DNA from: Micromonospora qiuiae
GTDB taxonomy: Bacteria; Actinomycetota; Actinomycetes; Mycobacteriales; Micromonosporaceae
Assembly (NCBI RefSeq): GCF_016863555.1
Contig: NZ_BOPC01000024.1
Coordinates: 62,001 to 126,000, forward strand
DNA length: 64,000 bases
Direction: 5' to 3'
Below the pieces are notes generated by a model. That model did not search any database and was not told the DNA's origin. It was given only the letters and a program-made list of their open reading frames with translations. Positions 54,246-62,965 of the stretch are shown piece by piece. How positions within the stretch are numbered: position 1 is the first letter of the stretch; each line of letters opens with the position of its first letter. Position numbers and translations under genes: made by a program.

Positions 54246-55994
54246 TCAGTTGATCCGGACCACGGCGCCACGGATGGTGACCGGGCCCTGTCCCTCGATG
54301 CCCAGGTCGCCCTTTGCGGTGACGCTGACCCGCTGCCCGGCCAGCTCCAACGCCCCGGTACCGGCGTCCAGGCTGATTCCGTTGCGAGCCTGGACGCTGA
54401 CCTTGCCGTCGCTGACGATCTCGATCTGCTTGCCGCTGCGGTCCAGCCGTACGGTGAACTTCCGGTCGCCGGTGGCGATCAGGACCCCGTCCGGGCCGCT
54501 GCCGGCCTCCAGCAGCTCCAACCGGTGGCCGGTGCGGGAAACCAGCGCCCGCACGGCGATCCGGCCGCTGCCGTCGTCCACCGCCTCGGTGTCCAGCTTC
54601 GGCGGCGCGTCCTTGCCGTTGTGCAGCCCGCCGAGGACGTACGCGGCGTCCAGGTTGCCGCCGGTGAACCCGACCAGCACCTCGTCGCCCACCTCCGGCA
54701 GCAGCACCGCCCCCCGGTCCGCGCCCGCGCCGGGCTGCACCACCCGCGCCCAGCCCGTGGTGTACTTCTCGTCCAGCCACGGCAGGGTGAGCCGGACCCG
54801 GCCGAGCTTCCTGGGATCCTTGACGTCGCTGACCACCGCCGGAACCAGGCCCTGAGCGGCCCGTTCGGTCACCGCCCCGCCGGCGGTCAGGCCGTACAGC
54901 GAGCGGTCGGAGCGGCCGGAGACGGTGAACGCCGTGGTGTAGCCGGCCTGCTCGCTGAACAGATGCCGGGTGCTGGTCAGCACGTACTTGCCCTGGAACG
55001 GTTCGCCGATGTTGGCCAGCGCCACCGCCGCGCCCGCGCGCAGCCGGGCGTTGCCCTTGGCCACCCCCTCGATCTCGGCGCAGCCGGCACCGAGGTCGCC
55101 GGCGAGCGCGCCGGACACCGTCCGGACCGCGGCGTCGGTGCCGAGGGTCGGGTCGGCGACCAGGTACGGCGGGCTGCCCAGCTTTCTGCCCAACTCGGCC
55201 GGGTCCACCCCGATCCCCTCGGCGCCGGGCACCTTCGGCGTCGCGGTCGAGCTGACCGCCCGCTTCGTGGCCGGGTCCCAGCCCCGCGCGCCCACCTCGG
55301 GCACCTGCGCGGTGGCGGTCACCCCGGCCCGCAACGAGATCAGGTTCCGGTTGACCTCCAGCACCAGCGGGTCCTGGGTGGCCCGCGCGGAGGTGTCCGG
55401 TGCGCCGGCCGGTGGTTCGGGCATCCGCAGGTGCAGCTCGCCGTCGATCACCATCACCTGCGCGCCGACCAGTTCCGCGAGCCGGTGCAGGAAGGCCCAG
55501 TCGCTGACGTTGTCCTGACTGAGCTGCGTCTCCGGCTCGCCGCCGATGCCGGCCACCGGGTCGATCCGGCCCGCCTTCAGTCCGGCTCGCTGCGCCACCT
55601 TGCGCACGATGTCGGGCACGCTCATTCCCGGGTACGCGGCGACCCGCCGCCCGCGCAGCAGCCGGTGCGCCAGGTCGAGGCCGCGTACCTCGCTGAATGT
55701 GCCGGTCGCGTCCAGCTCGCATTCCAGAGCGGTGACCTCGCCGTTGAGCAGCAGGGCAGGGCCACCCGGGTCGGAGGTCTGCACGCTCAGCCGCACCGGC
55801 GCACCGATGGTGAAGCCTCCCTTGGCCAGTACGCTGCGGTCCGGGTCGCGGTAGCGCAGCACGAACCGGTCGGGCAGGTTGCGGCTGTCGTCCACCGCCG
55901 CGTACGTCAGCAGCGCGGCGATCTCCGCGGGCAGCGGGCTGCCGCCCACCTCGACCAGGAGGGCGTTGGCGAACTGCTCATTGGCCACGGGCAC
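54246..55994 (-). CDS. VgrG-like spike protein
   Basis: The 582-aa protein starts with GTG at 55994 and overlaps the LysM gene by 17 nt. N-terminal gpD/late-control-like domains cover about 1-330 (VRLSVQTSDPGGPALLLNGEVTALECELDATGTFSEVRGLDLAHRLLRGRRV and QLSQDNVSDWAFLHRLAELVGAQVMVIDGELHL). An OB-fold gp5-like domain follows (PAVVSDVKDPRKLGRVRLTLPWLDEKYTTGWARVVQPGAGADRG, LLPEVGDEVLVGFTGGNLDAAYVLGGLHNGKDAPP). The C-terminal beta-helix ends near GPVTIRGAVVRIN. It forms the trimeric puncturing spike that carries the PAAR tip. Confidence 0.96.
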   Translation of the reverse strand: MPVANEQFANALLVEVGGSPLPAEIAALLTYAAVDDSRNLPDRFVLRYRDPDRSVLAKGGFTIGAPVRLSVQTSDPGGPALLLNGEVTALECELDATGTFSEVRGLDLAHRLLRGRRVAAYPGMSVPDIVRKVAQRAGLKAGRIDPVAGIGGEPETQLSQDNVSDWAFLHRLAELVGAQVMVIDGELHLRMPEPPAGAPDTSARATQDPLVLEVNRNLISLRAGVTATAQVPEVGARGWDPATKRAVSSTATPKVPGAEGIGVDPAELGRKLGSPPYLVADPTLGTDAAVRTVSGALAGDLGAGCAEIEGVAKGNARLRAGAAVALANIGEPFQGKYVLTSTRHLFSEQAGYTTAFTVSGRSDRSLYGLTAGGAVTERAAQGLVPAVVSDVKDPRKLGRVRLTLPWLDEKYTTGWARVVQPGAGADRGAVLLPEVGDEVLVGFTGGNLDAAYVLGGLHNGKDAPPKLDTEAVDDGSGRIAVRALVSRTGHRLELLEAGSGPDGVLIATGDRKFTVRLDRSGKQIEIVSDGKVSVQARNGISLDAGTGALELAGQRVSVTAKGDLGIEGQGPVTIRGAVVRIN

Positions 55995-56748
55995 CGTCCG
56001 TCAGTTCCTCCGGGGCCGGCACCAGCAGGGCGGTGCCGGGGCGCAGCCGCATCGGGTCGTCGATGTCGTTGGCCTCGGCGATCTGCCGCCACAGACCCGC
56101 CCGCCCGTACGCCTGGTACGCCACCGAGTGCAGAGTGTCCCCGGTGACGACGACGTGGATGTCCCGAGCGGCCAGCGCGCCCGAGGTCGGGTTCTGCCCG
56201 GGCTGCTCGCCGGAGATCTCCTCCAGGGTCACCGTGCACAGTGCCCGCACGGGTGTGCCGCCCGGGGTGAACAGGGTGTACTTGGCGTTGACGCTGGCCA
56301 CGAAGGACGGGAAGCCGACCATGCCACCCCAGTGGAACACCACCCACGGCGGCGATCCCTTCTTCTGCTGCCGGCTCGCGTCGGTCGGTACGCAGCAGGC
56401 GAAAAGTTCCTCGACCCGCTTCACCACCGAGCTGTCCATGGTGTCGGTAGCGTCGAAAAACATCTCCAGGCTCAGCTTGCACGGGTCCGACCCGGTGAAC
56501 TCCGGCACGCCGCTCTTCTTGGCGTTGCGCTGCGCGTCCCGCTTCCACTTGGCAGTCTTGGTCAGCGCCAGTTCCTTCGGGTTGAACTGGAACGGGATCT
56601 GGCTCAGCTTCGGCCCGGGGGAGGCGGTGCCGCCGTTGCGGGGCGGCTCGTGCAGCTGGAGGTAGGCGTGGGTCAGCTGCGGCGGGGCGCCGCCGCCCCG
56701 GCCGGCGGGGCTGCCGGCGGCGGTGAAGGTGACCGGCGAGGCGCTCAC
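55978..56748 (-). CDS. CIS LysM-domain tail protein (gp53/Afp7-like)
   Basis: The 256-aa protein starts with GTG at 56748. The N-terminal 190 residues, including KLSQIPFQFNPKELALTKTAKWKRDAQRNAKKSGVPEFTGSDPCKLSLEMFFDATDT, match CIS proteins placed between tube and spike. The C-terminal 50 residues are a LysM-like fold (DIHVVVTGDTLHSVAYQAYGRAGLWRQIAEANDIDDPMRLRPGTALLVP). LysM there binds peptidoglycan-like glycan or acts as a structural module. It follows the second tube-like gene by 4 nt. Confidence 0.93.
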   Translation of the reverse strand: MSASPVTFTAAGSPAGRGGGAPPQLTHAYLQLHEPPRNGGTASPGPKLSQIPFQFNPKELALTKTAKWKRDAQRNAKKSGVPEFTGSDPCKLSLEMFFDATDTMDSSVVKRVEELFACCVPTDASRQQKKGSPPWVVFHWGGMVGFPSFVASVNAKYTLFTPGGTPVRALCTVTLEEISGEQPGQNPTSGALAARDIHVVVTGDTLHSVAYQAYGRAGLWRQIAEANDIDDPMRLRPGTALLVPAPEELTDGARGQ

Positions 56749-56752
56749 GGTC

Positions 56753-57190
56753 TCACCCCCCGGCCCCGGGGCCGAAGAAGCCGTGGTGGGCCAACTCCAG
56801 GGTCTCCACGGCCACCTTCGGGCTGTCCGGGCTGAGCTGCGGCCCGGACCACTTCACCGGGATGACGTCGAGCAGCCCCCAGCGGGCGATCACGGTGCCC
56901 TCCAGCGTGCGCGCCTCGATGGTGGCGGTCTTGCGGGTGATCCCGTTGGCCATGCCGGAGAACCAGCGCATCAGTTTGGTGCTGTCCGCCGTGATCGGCC
57001 GGGAGAGCTTGACGTTGGAGAACTTCATCCGGGTCGGCAGCTGCCAGACGTGGCCGTTGTTGCCACCCTCCTCCCGCTGCTCCACCACCACCTCGCAGCC
57101 CAGCCCGTCACAGGTGTTGAACGCGCCGAGATCCTGATCGTCGATCTTGACGACGAAGGCGATCGCGACGGCGACCTCGTCCTTGGTCAT
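56753..57190 (-). CDS. CIS inner-tube protein 2 (phage T4 gp19-like)
   Basis: The 145-aa protein starts with ATG at 57190 after AGGAGGAA. The pattern FVVKIDDQDLGAFNTCDGLGCEVVVEQREEGGNNGHVWQLPTRMKFSNVKLSRPITADSTKLMRWFSGM is that of T4-like tail tube proteins that stack as the inner tube or its baseplate-proximal cap. A paralog is encoded at 60856. Two tube-type genes in one cluster is usual for extracellular contractile injection systems. Confidence 0.93.
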   Translation of the reverse strand: MTKDEVAVAIAFVVKIDDQDLGAFNTCDGLGCEVVVEQREEGGNNGHVWQLPTRMKFSNVKLSRPITADSTKLMRWFSGMANGITRKTATIEARTLEGTVIARWGLLDVIPVKWSGPQLSPDSPKVAVETLELAHHGFFGPGAGG

Positions 57191-57251
57191 CCATTCCTCC
57201 TGGTCGTTCGGCGCTGGTTCGCCGCTGCTTCACGGCCGTGCGGTGGTGCGG

Positions 57252-60242
57252 TCAGCCGGGTCCGCCGAGCACCCCGTGCCGTTCCCGGTCGAGGCGTAAC
57301 TCGGTCTTCAGCCGGCGCAGCAGCGGGTCGTACAGCTTCTTCAGCAGCTCCTCGGGTTCGATCCCGGCGGCCGGTGCGCCCGGCACCGCCGGCTGTCCGG
57401 CCACCGCCGCGCCATCCGGCGGCGGTGCCGCCGCAGCCGGCGGCGGCGCAGGCAGGTCGGGCGGAGGCGGGCTGGAGAACTCCGCGGGGGGCAGGTCGTC
57501 CGGGGGCATGTCCGTGGACTCGGCCCGCTGCACGAGCAACGGCCCGCCCAGCCCATCGGGGTACGCCGCCGGCGTGCTGCCCGCGTCGGAGCTGACGAGG
57601 TACGTCATCGGGGCGCTGCCGCTGCCGGAGCTGGTGAAGAACGTCATCGGGCTGCTGCTTCCGCCGGAGAACGTCATCGGGGCGCTGCCGCTGTCGGAGA
57701 GCGTCATCGGGGCGCTGCTTCCGCCGGAGCCGGTGAGGCGGGTGGCCGGCGCGTTGCCGCCGCCCGAGCCGGCCCGGACGGACGGGGGCGGCGAGTCGGG
57801 TAGCGCACCCACCCAGCGCTGGACCGGCGTGCTGCCGCCAGCCTCGCTCTGAGCGGGGACGCCTGCGGCGGCCGGCAGTTGCGGCTCGGCGCGGTCCAAC
57901 CCGGCGGCGGCGAGCGGGACCGAGGCCGCTGCCTCGTGCTGCTGCCAGCTCACCCGTTGCACGCTCGGCCCGGCCGGTGCCGCCGGCTCGGGCAACTCCC
58001 CGGTCAACGACCGGATCGGGCGGTCGCCGACCAACCGGGCCACAACGAGGGGCAGTGGTGCCGGTGCGGCGTCGGGCCGCCCACCTGAGCCGCCCGGCTG
58101 ATCCGGCGGGTCGCCGTAGCCACCCACCAGGTCGGCGGTGCCGGACCCGGTGCCGGGATGATCCATGCCGCCGCTTGGAGCGTCCGTCCCGACGGTGGCA
58201 GCGGCGCCGCCGCCCAAGGTGGCGGGTGTCTCGTGCGGGGCATTGCCGGCCGGTGCGGCGTGCGTGCCGATGCCGGCCGGTGTCTCGTGCGGGGCATTGC
58301 CGGCGGGTGCGGCGTTCGAGCCGATGGCGGTCGGCCGCACCGGAGGATCGGCTGCGGAGGCGGGCGTGGCCAGCCGGGACACCACCGGCAGGTCGGGACC
58401 TCCGGCGGGGTGGCCGCCGCCCGGGCTGGTGGCCCGATCGGATGGGCCGGCCGGTTCCGGCGCTCCGACCCTGGGCGGTGCCGGTTCCTCGGCGCGGGGC
58501 GGCGTCGCTGCGGACGGTTGACCGAGCAGGGGGGCCACCTGCGCCTCGGTGGACATCTCGGCGTCCGGTGGCACGGACGTCTGCACGCCGGTTGACGCGA
58601 CATCCCCGCCCGAGGGCAGGTCGTCGTCCGGCGTGCTCCGGCTTGCCGATGGACCAACGACCGGCAGGTCACCGACCGGTGCCGACGCACCCAGGTCGGT
58701 GCCGGCGTTGGCGTCGAGGCCGACGTCGGTCGAAAACTGGCCGGGGGAGGAGCCGACGGAGCCGGTGTCGGCGGCGAGGCGCGAGACGACTGTCTCCCCG
58801 ACCAGTCCCGCCTGGTCGCCGGTACTCGCACTGCCCTCGGCCGCAGTCCGGTCGTTGCCGGCCGACTGGCGGGCGTCGGCGCTCGGGTCGGTGACCGGTT
58901 GACCGGCGCCGACCGGCCGGTCGATCAGCGGTGGTGGGGACGCGCTGTCGCCGGCCGGCAGGCGCTGCACCGGGTCGGCCGCTGCCACGGGGTCGTGCCG
59001 TGGGAGCAGCGGAGACACGATGGGCTCACCGAGACCGAGCCGACGAGGCGGTCGTGGGCCCTCCGGCGAACTCCGCTGCACGGCCAGGTCGAGCGCCGGC
59101 CCGCCGGACGCTGCCGATGCTCCGGCTGCGTCTGCCGAGGCCATCGCGCCCGAGTCGTCGAGCGCGGGCGTGTCGCCGGAGGCGAGCTTTGGATCAACGA
59201 GCTCCCGGCCCAGCGTGGGTACTTCGGGTGCGCCGGACTCGTCGCCTGGCTGCTCGACATCGGTCAGCTCGGCCTGCCGTCCCGGAGCGGACTGGAAGCG
59301 CTCGGGGGTGCCCGGTGTGACGGTGCGCTGCGCCACGACGGTCGGCGGGCCGACCGTGGGCAGGTGCAGCTCCACCGGCGGTGGTGGCGCGGTCAGCAGC
59401 CGGCTGACCGACACCGGCTCCAGCGGTACCGGCCGCGCCGGCACCGCCAGCGGCAACTCCGGCAACGGCCCCGGCACCTCGGCCGGCGGCAGCCGGAGCC
59501 CGCGCAGCGTGGCCGGGCCGGGAGCGTACGCCGTGCCCGGATCGCGGCTCGTCGCCGTGCCGGGATCGTGGCTCGTGGCCGGGCCGGGTTCGAGGCTCGT
59601 GGCCGGGCCGGGTTCGAGGCTCGTGGGGGCCGGGCCGGGATCGTGGCTCGTGGCCGGGCCGGATGAGGTGGCCGGGCCGGAGCTGTGCGAGAGGGGCGGG
59701 TCAGGATGGTGCGGGGTGGTCGGCGGAGAATCGTGCGGCCCGGTGCCGATCACCGAGCGTTGCAGGGAGGCCCTGCTGCCCGGCGTCGGCGCGGCCGGCA
59801 TCGCGAGCGGCAACGGTGTGAGCTCGTCGGCGGAGGCCCGCACGACCGGGTTCGGTTCCGCCGGCGCGATCACCGGCTCGGCGGCACCGTGCAGCACGCC
59901 GGCCGGTTCGGCGCCGGAGACCAGGTGACCGAGCGGAGCCAGATACGACGGATCACGCCAGGACGCCAGCGTGCCGGTGAACGTCTCGGGCAGGTTCAAC
60001 CGTGGCTCGTCGGGGGTGACCCGCTGGATCGGCGGCAGGCCCTGCCAGGCCGGCGGCTCGTTCCGCCGGTACGGAGCAACACCAGTCGCCGTACCGGCCG
60101 TGCGGTCACCGGTCGCCGTGCCGGCCGCAGCGTCGTCGGGCGTCGTTGCCGTGCGGTCATCGGTCGACGCGGTGTCGGGCGCGGCGTCTTGCGCAGGCAA
60201 GCGCTGCACGGTTCGCTGCGAGCGCCACGGCCACCGCCACAT
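57252..60242 (-). CDS. 996-aa proline-rich, repeat-containing CIS protein of unknown role
   Basis: The ORF starts with ATG at 60242 (MWRWPWRSQRTVQRLPAQD) and is almost entirely low-complexity, rich in P, A, G, S, T and D, and predicted disordered. Repeats include the GPATSLEPGPATSHDPG series around residues 185-245 and duplicated GNAPHETPAGIG units near residue 650. Near the C-terminus are several SGSAPMTFSGG-like units. The final 40 residues, EELLKKLYDPLLRRLKTELRLDRERHGVLGGPG, form a basic amphipathic helix and look conserved. Hydrophobic helices are lacking, so it does not look like a classical tape-measure protein. It may be a length ruler, scaffold or cargo adaptor. Confidence 0.75.
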   Translation of the reverse strand: MWRWPWRSQRTVQRLPAQDAAPDTASTDDRTATTPDDAAAGTATGDRTAGTATGVAPYRRNEPPAWQGLPPIQRVTPDEPRLNLPETFTGTLASWRDPSYLAPLGHLVSGAEPAGVLHGAAEPVIAPAEPNPVVRASADELTPLPLAMPAAPTPGSRASLQRSVIGTGPHDSPPTTPHHPDPPLSHSSGPATSSGPATSHDPGPAPTSLEPGPATSLEPGPATSHDPGTATSRDPGTAYAPGPATLRGLRLPPAEVPGPLPELPLAVPARPVPLEPVSVSRLLTAPPPPVELHLPTVGPPTVVAQRTVTPGTPERFQSAPGRQAELTDVEQPGDESGAPEVPTLGRELVDPKLASGDTPALDDSGAMASADAAGASAASGGPALDLAVQRSSPEGPRPPRRLGLGEPIVSPLLPRHDPVAAADPVQRLPAGDSASPPPLIDRPVGAGQPVTDPSADARQSAGNDRTAAEGSASTGDQAGLVGETVVSRLAADTGSVGSSPGQFSTDVGLDANAGTDLGASAPVGDLPVVGPSASRSTPDDDLPSGGDVASTGVQTSVPPDAEMSTEAQVAPLLGQPSAATPPRAEEPAPPRVGAPEPAGPSDRATSPGGGHPAGGPDLPVVSRLATPASAADPPVRPTAIGSNAAPAGNAPHETPAGIGTHAAPAGNAPHETPATLGGGAAATVGTDAPSGGMDHPGTGSGTADLVGGYGDPPDQPGGSGGRPDAAPAPLPLVVARLVGDRPIRSLTGELPEPAAPAGPSVQRVSWQQHEAAASVPLAAAGLDRAEPQLPAAAGVPAQSEAGGSTPVQRWVGALPDSPPPSVRAGSGGGNAPATRLTGSGGSSAPMTLSDSGSAPMTFSGGSSSPMTFFTSSGSGSAPMTYLVSSDAGSTPAAYPDGLGGPLLVQRAESTDMPPDDLPPAEFSSPPPPDLPAPPPAAAAPPPDGAAVAGQPAVPGAPAAGIEPEELLKKLYDPLLRRLKTELRLDRERHGVLGGPG

Positions 60243-60246
60243 CGGG

Positions 60247-60405
60247 TCACCGTCCCTGACTGATGCGGGTGTTGATGTTCGCGATCTCGGCTACGTAGCG
60301 CAGCCGTTCGCCGTGTTCGAGGTCGAGGATCTCCTCCAGCGACCAGTGGAAGTGGTAGGCGACGTACGCGACCTCGGAGTAGATGCGGTCGGCCGCGTAC
60401 GTCAC
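60247..60405 (-). CDS. Small CIS-linked protein (DUF6760-like)
   Basis: The 52-aa protein starts with GTG at 60405, overlapping the preceding gene by 4 nt (VTYAADRIYSEVAYVAYHFHWSLEEILDLEHGERLRYVAEIANINTRISQGR split over the whole length). It has two helices and no membrane segment. Small proteins of this type recur in actinobacterial injection clusters and are probably part of the baseplate or assembly. It was annotated from operon position, coupling and the repeated YxxVxYxxHF/LExxxRxRYVxEI pattern. Confidence 0.72.
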   Translation of the reverse strand: MTYAADRIYSEVAYVAYHFHWSLEEILDLEHGERLRYVAEIANINTRISQGR

Positions 60406-60851
60406 GATTCCCCCAGGCGCCCACCGGCGAGCTCGACCGCGAAGCGGTGCTGGCACTCCGGGCACACCACGCTGGCGCGGGTGTGCCCCTCGCTGTTGAT
60501 CCGCCGGTACATGTCCTGAAGGAACGCCAGGTCGGAGGCGAACAGGTCCTCCACCACGCCGGGGTGGACGTCCACCACCGTGCCGATCCGGGTGACCACC
60601 CGGCTGAGCAGCACCACCGTGAGGTAGGCCGGGTTCTCGCGTACCCGGTCGTCGCGCAGGGGCACCAGCTCGTCCCGGGCGGTCGCCAGTCGCATCACCC
60701 CGTCCCGGTGCAGCGTCCCGGAGCCGTCGACGTAGCCGCGGGGCAGCTCGAACGGGAACTCCGTGCGCAGCGTCTCGCGTCGTGTCGCGACGGCGGGCGG
60801 TTCGGCCGCGTCGGCACCGGGCGGCGGGACGAGCGACGACGTACGGCGCAT
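60402..60851 (-). CDS. CIS baseplate-associated protein with Cys-pair motif
   Basis: The 149-aa protein starts with ATG at 60851. A short disordered N-terminus precedes FPFELPRGYVDGSGTLHRDGVMRLATARDELVPLRDDRVRENPAYLTVVLLSRVVTRIGTV. The C-terminus has a single CPEC pair (VVCPECQHRFAVELAGG) that could bind metal with the adjacent Cys/His. The arrangement matches phage gp26-like/tail-assembly proteins seen next to sheath and tube genes. The specific role is not established. It lies 4 nt after the first tube gene. Confidence 0.8.
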   Translation of the reverse strand: MRRTSSLVPPPGADAAEPPAVATRRETLRTEFPFELPRGYVDGSGTLHRDGVMRLATARDELVPLRDDRVRENPAYLTVVLLSRVVTRIGTVVDVHPGVVEDLFASDLAFLQDMYRRINSEGHTRASVVCPECQHRFAVELAGGRLGES

Positions 60852-60855
60852 GGGG

Positions 60856-61299
60856 CTACTCGACCTCCATCGCCTCGTACGTCACCACGAGCTTCTCGGT
60901 GAGTACGCTGGTGTCGCCGGCCTTGAGTGAGCTGATCTCCAGGCTTTTCGGCCAAGCGTTGGTCAGCTTGTACCGCTTGATCGGGAAGCCCTCGTAGTCG
61001 AAGACGATGATGGCGCCGCCCTTGCGGGCCTGGCCCATCTTGCCGAACCGGCAGTCCTTGATCCACGATTCGAAGCTGTTGTCCGCGGTCAGGCCCCGGG
61101 TGAGCGTCACCTCGCCGGCCTTCGGCGCACCGGGCGCCTTGCGGACGGCGAACTTGCCGTCGGCGGTGTTCGACTTGTATTCAATGACATCCTGCTCCAT
61201 CTTGAGGCCGGTGACCTCGGTGATCTGCCGGATGACGATGCTGTCCACCTCCAGCCCGAACGAGTGGCCGACGGCGGAGTCGAAATCGGGGAGCGGCAC
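60856..61299 (-). CDS. CIS inner-tube protein 1 (T4 gp19-like)
   Basis: The 147-aa protein starts with ATG at 61299 after CAGGAGG. The beta-barrel tube pattern is SFGLEVDSIVIRQITEVTGLKMEQDVIEYKSNTADGKFAVRKAPGAPKAGEVTLTRGLTADNSFESWIKD. It ends KAGDTSVLTEKLVVTYEAMEVE. It is 24 bp after the sheath gene and is probably the main tube subunit through which the payload moves. Confidence 0.95.
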   Translation of the reverse strand: MPLPDFDSAVGHSFGLEVDSIVIRQITEVTGLKMEQDVIEYKSNTADGKFAVRKAPGAPKAGEVTLTRGLTADNSFESWIKDCRFGKMGQARKGGAIIVFDYEGFPIKRYKLTNAWPKSLEISSLKAGDTSVLTEKLVVTYEAMEVE

Positions 61300-61323
61300 G
61301 ACTGCCTCCTGACGCTACGGGGA

Positions 61324-62853
61324 CTACTCGTTGACCAGGCTGGTGCCACCGGACATCTGCGCCAGCTGGAAGATCACGAACTCGGCGGGCTTGACGGGTG
61401 CCACACCGATCTGGCACACCACCTGGCCGGCGTCGATGCTCTCGGCGGGGTTGGTCTCCCGGTCGCACTTGACGAAGAACGCCTCGTCGGGCGTGAGCCC
61501 GAACAGCGCGCCGCGCCGCCACTCGTTGACCAGGAAGGCGCTCACCGTGCGCCGGATCCGCGCCCAGAGCATGTCGTCGTTGGGCTCGAAGACGACCCAC
61601 TGGGTGCCGTTGAGGATCGACTCCTCCAGGTAGTTGAAGAGCCGCCGCACGTTCAGATAGCGCCAGGCCGGGTCGGAGGAGAGCGTCCGGGCGCCCCAGA
61701 CCAGGATGCCCCGGCCGGGGAAGGAGCGGATGCAGTTGACGCCCAGCGGGTTCAGCAACTCCTGCTCCGCGCGGGTCAACTGGGTCTCCAGCGCGACAGC
61801 GCCCCGGATCACCTCGTTGGCGGGCGCCTTGTGCACCCCGCGCGACCCGTCGTTGCGCGCCCACACCCCGGCCAGGTGACCCGAGGGGGGCATGAACCGG
61901 TTGGTGCCGGTCACCGGGTCGAACACCTTGATCCACGGGTAGTAGAGGGCGGCGTACTTCGAGTCGTAGCCGGCCTGGTCGGTGCGCCACTCCTTGACCT
62001 GCTGGGCGTTGAGCGCGGGCGGTGGGTCCAGGATGGCCATCCGGTCGCCCATCAGCTCACAGTGGGCGATCATCGCCGACTGGACCGTCTTCACCGACTC
62101 CAGGTCGATCGCGCCGCGCTGGTAGGCCCCCATCAGGTCGGGCACCGCGACCATGGTCACCTCGTCGACCGCCTCCAGGCCGCCGAAGCCGGTACGCTCC
62201 GCCGCGTCGCCGACGTACTCCTCCGCCGAGACGCTCTCCGGCGCCGACATCGGCCCCGGCCCGGTCAGCGCCACCTCGCCACCGCTGGGCCGGGCCAGTT
62301 GCCCGGTCGGCGCCGCTTCCTCGATGGTGATCAGCTTGGATCGATCGCGGACCACGGTCACCACGTTGTCCTTGCCGCGCTTGGTGGTCACCGACTCGAA
62401 CGTCTCGACCACCTGGCCGCCGCGCTTGACCACCAGGTTGAACCGGTCCTCGCCGGCGCCCTCCGGCGGGTCGGCGACCTCGACCGTGACATCTTCCGGC
62501 ATGCCCTCGGGCAGTGCCCGGGCGACCACCTTGTAGGTGCCGAGCACGGCGGTCGGCGCGGGAGCGGCGGGCAGCGCCTCCTCGGCCCGGTCGCCACCGA
62601 CCCGCACGATGTACGCGGCCCCGCCGCCCTGCATGAAGTACCCGTAGACGGCGTGGCCCAGGTAGCAGTCCGGGGCGAACTCACCGAAGATCTGCGAGTA
62701 CTGGCTCCAGTTCGTCACCAGCGTCGGAGTGTTGAACGGCCCCTGCGCGGCGAAGCCGACGAAGGCGGCGATCGCCGTGCCGACGCCCTCGATCGGGCGG
62801 GAGCCGGACTCCACCTCCTCGACGTACACACCCGGCGCCAGGTAGTTGGGCAT
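61324..62853 (-). CDS. CIS contractile sheath protein
   Basis: The 509-aa protein starts with ATG at 62853 after GAGGAGG; an in-frame GTG/ATG near 62880 lacks a ribosome site. The N-terminus PNYLAPGVYVEEVESGSRPIEGVGTAIAAFVGFAAQGPFNTP is diagnostic of contractile tail sheaths. The C-terminal core includes RRLFNYLEESILNGTQWVVFEPNDDMLWARIRRTVSAFLVNEWRRGALFG and PVKPAEFVIFQLAQM. It is the first gene of the operon. An inserted domain between about 100 and 220 is typical of sheaths with extra outer domains. Confidence 0.97.
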   Translation of the reverse strand: MPNYLAPGVYVEEVESGSRPIEGVGTAIAAFVGFAAQGPFNTPTLVTNWSQYSQIFGEFAPDCYLGHAVYGYFMQGGGAAYIVRVGGDRAEEALPAAPAPTAVLGTYKVVARALPEGMPEDVTVEVADPPEGAGEDRFNLVVKRGGQVVETFESVTTKRGKDNVVTVVRDRSKLITIEEAAPTGQLARPSGGEVALTGPGPMSAPESVSAEEYVGDAAERTGFGGLEAVDEVTMVAVPDLMGAYQRGAIDLESVKTVQSAMIAHCELMGDRMAILDPPPALNAQQVKEWRTDQAGYDSKYAALYYPWIKVFDPVTGTNRFMPPSGHLAGVWARNDGSRGVHKAPANEVIRGAVALETQLTRAEQELLNPLGVNCIRSFPGRGILVWGARTLSSDPAWRYLNVRRLFNYLEESILNGTQWVVFEPNDDMLWARIRRTVSAFLVNEWRRGALFGLTPDEAFFVKCDRETNPAESIDAGQVVCQIGVAPVKPAEFVIFQLAQMSGGTSLVNE

Positions 62854-62965
62854 CACGCCTCCTCGTCCCTCGGGGATCAAGGCCAGCGTCCCGCCTGTGT
62901 CGCCCTGGTTAAACGTCCACCCGGCCGCTTGATCGGGAACCCTTCGCTGCCCTTAAGCGCACCGA

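Noticed and set aside
49775..62853. Prophage interpretation of the contractile tail genes
   Set aside because: No capsid, portal, terminase, lysis or integrase gene is present. The gene set and order fit chromosomal injection systems.
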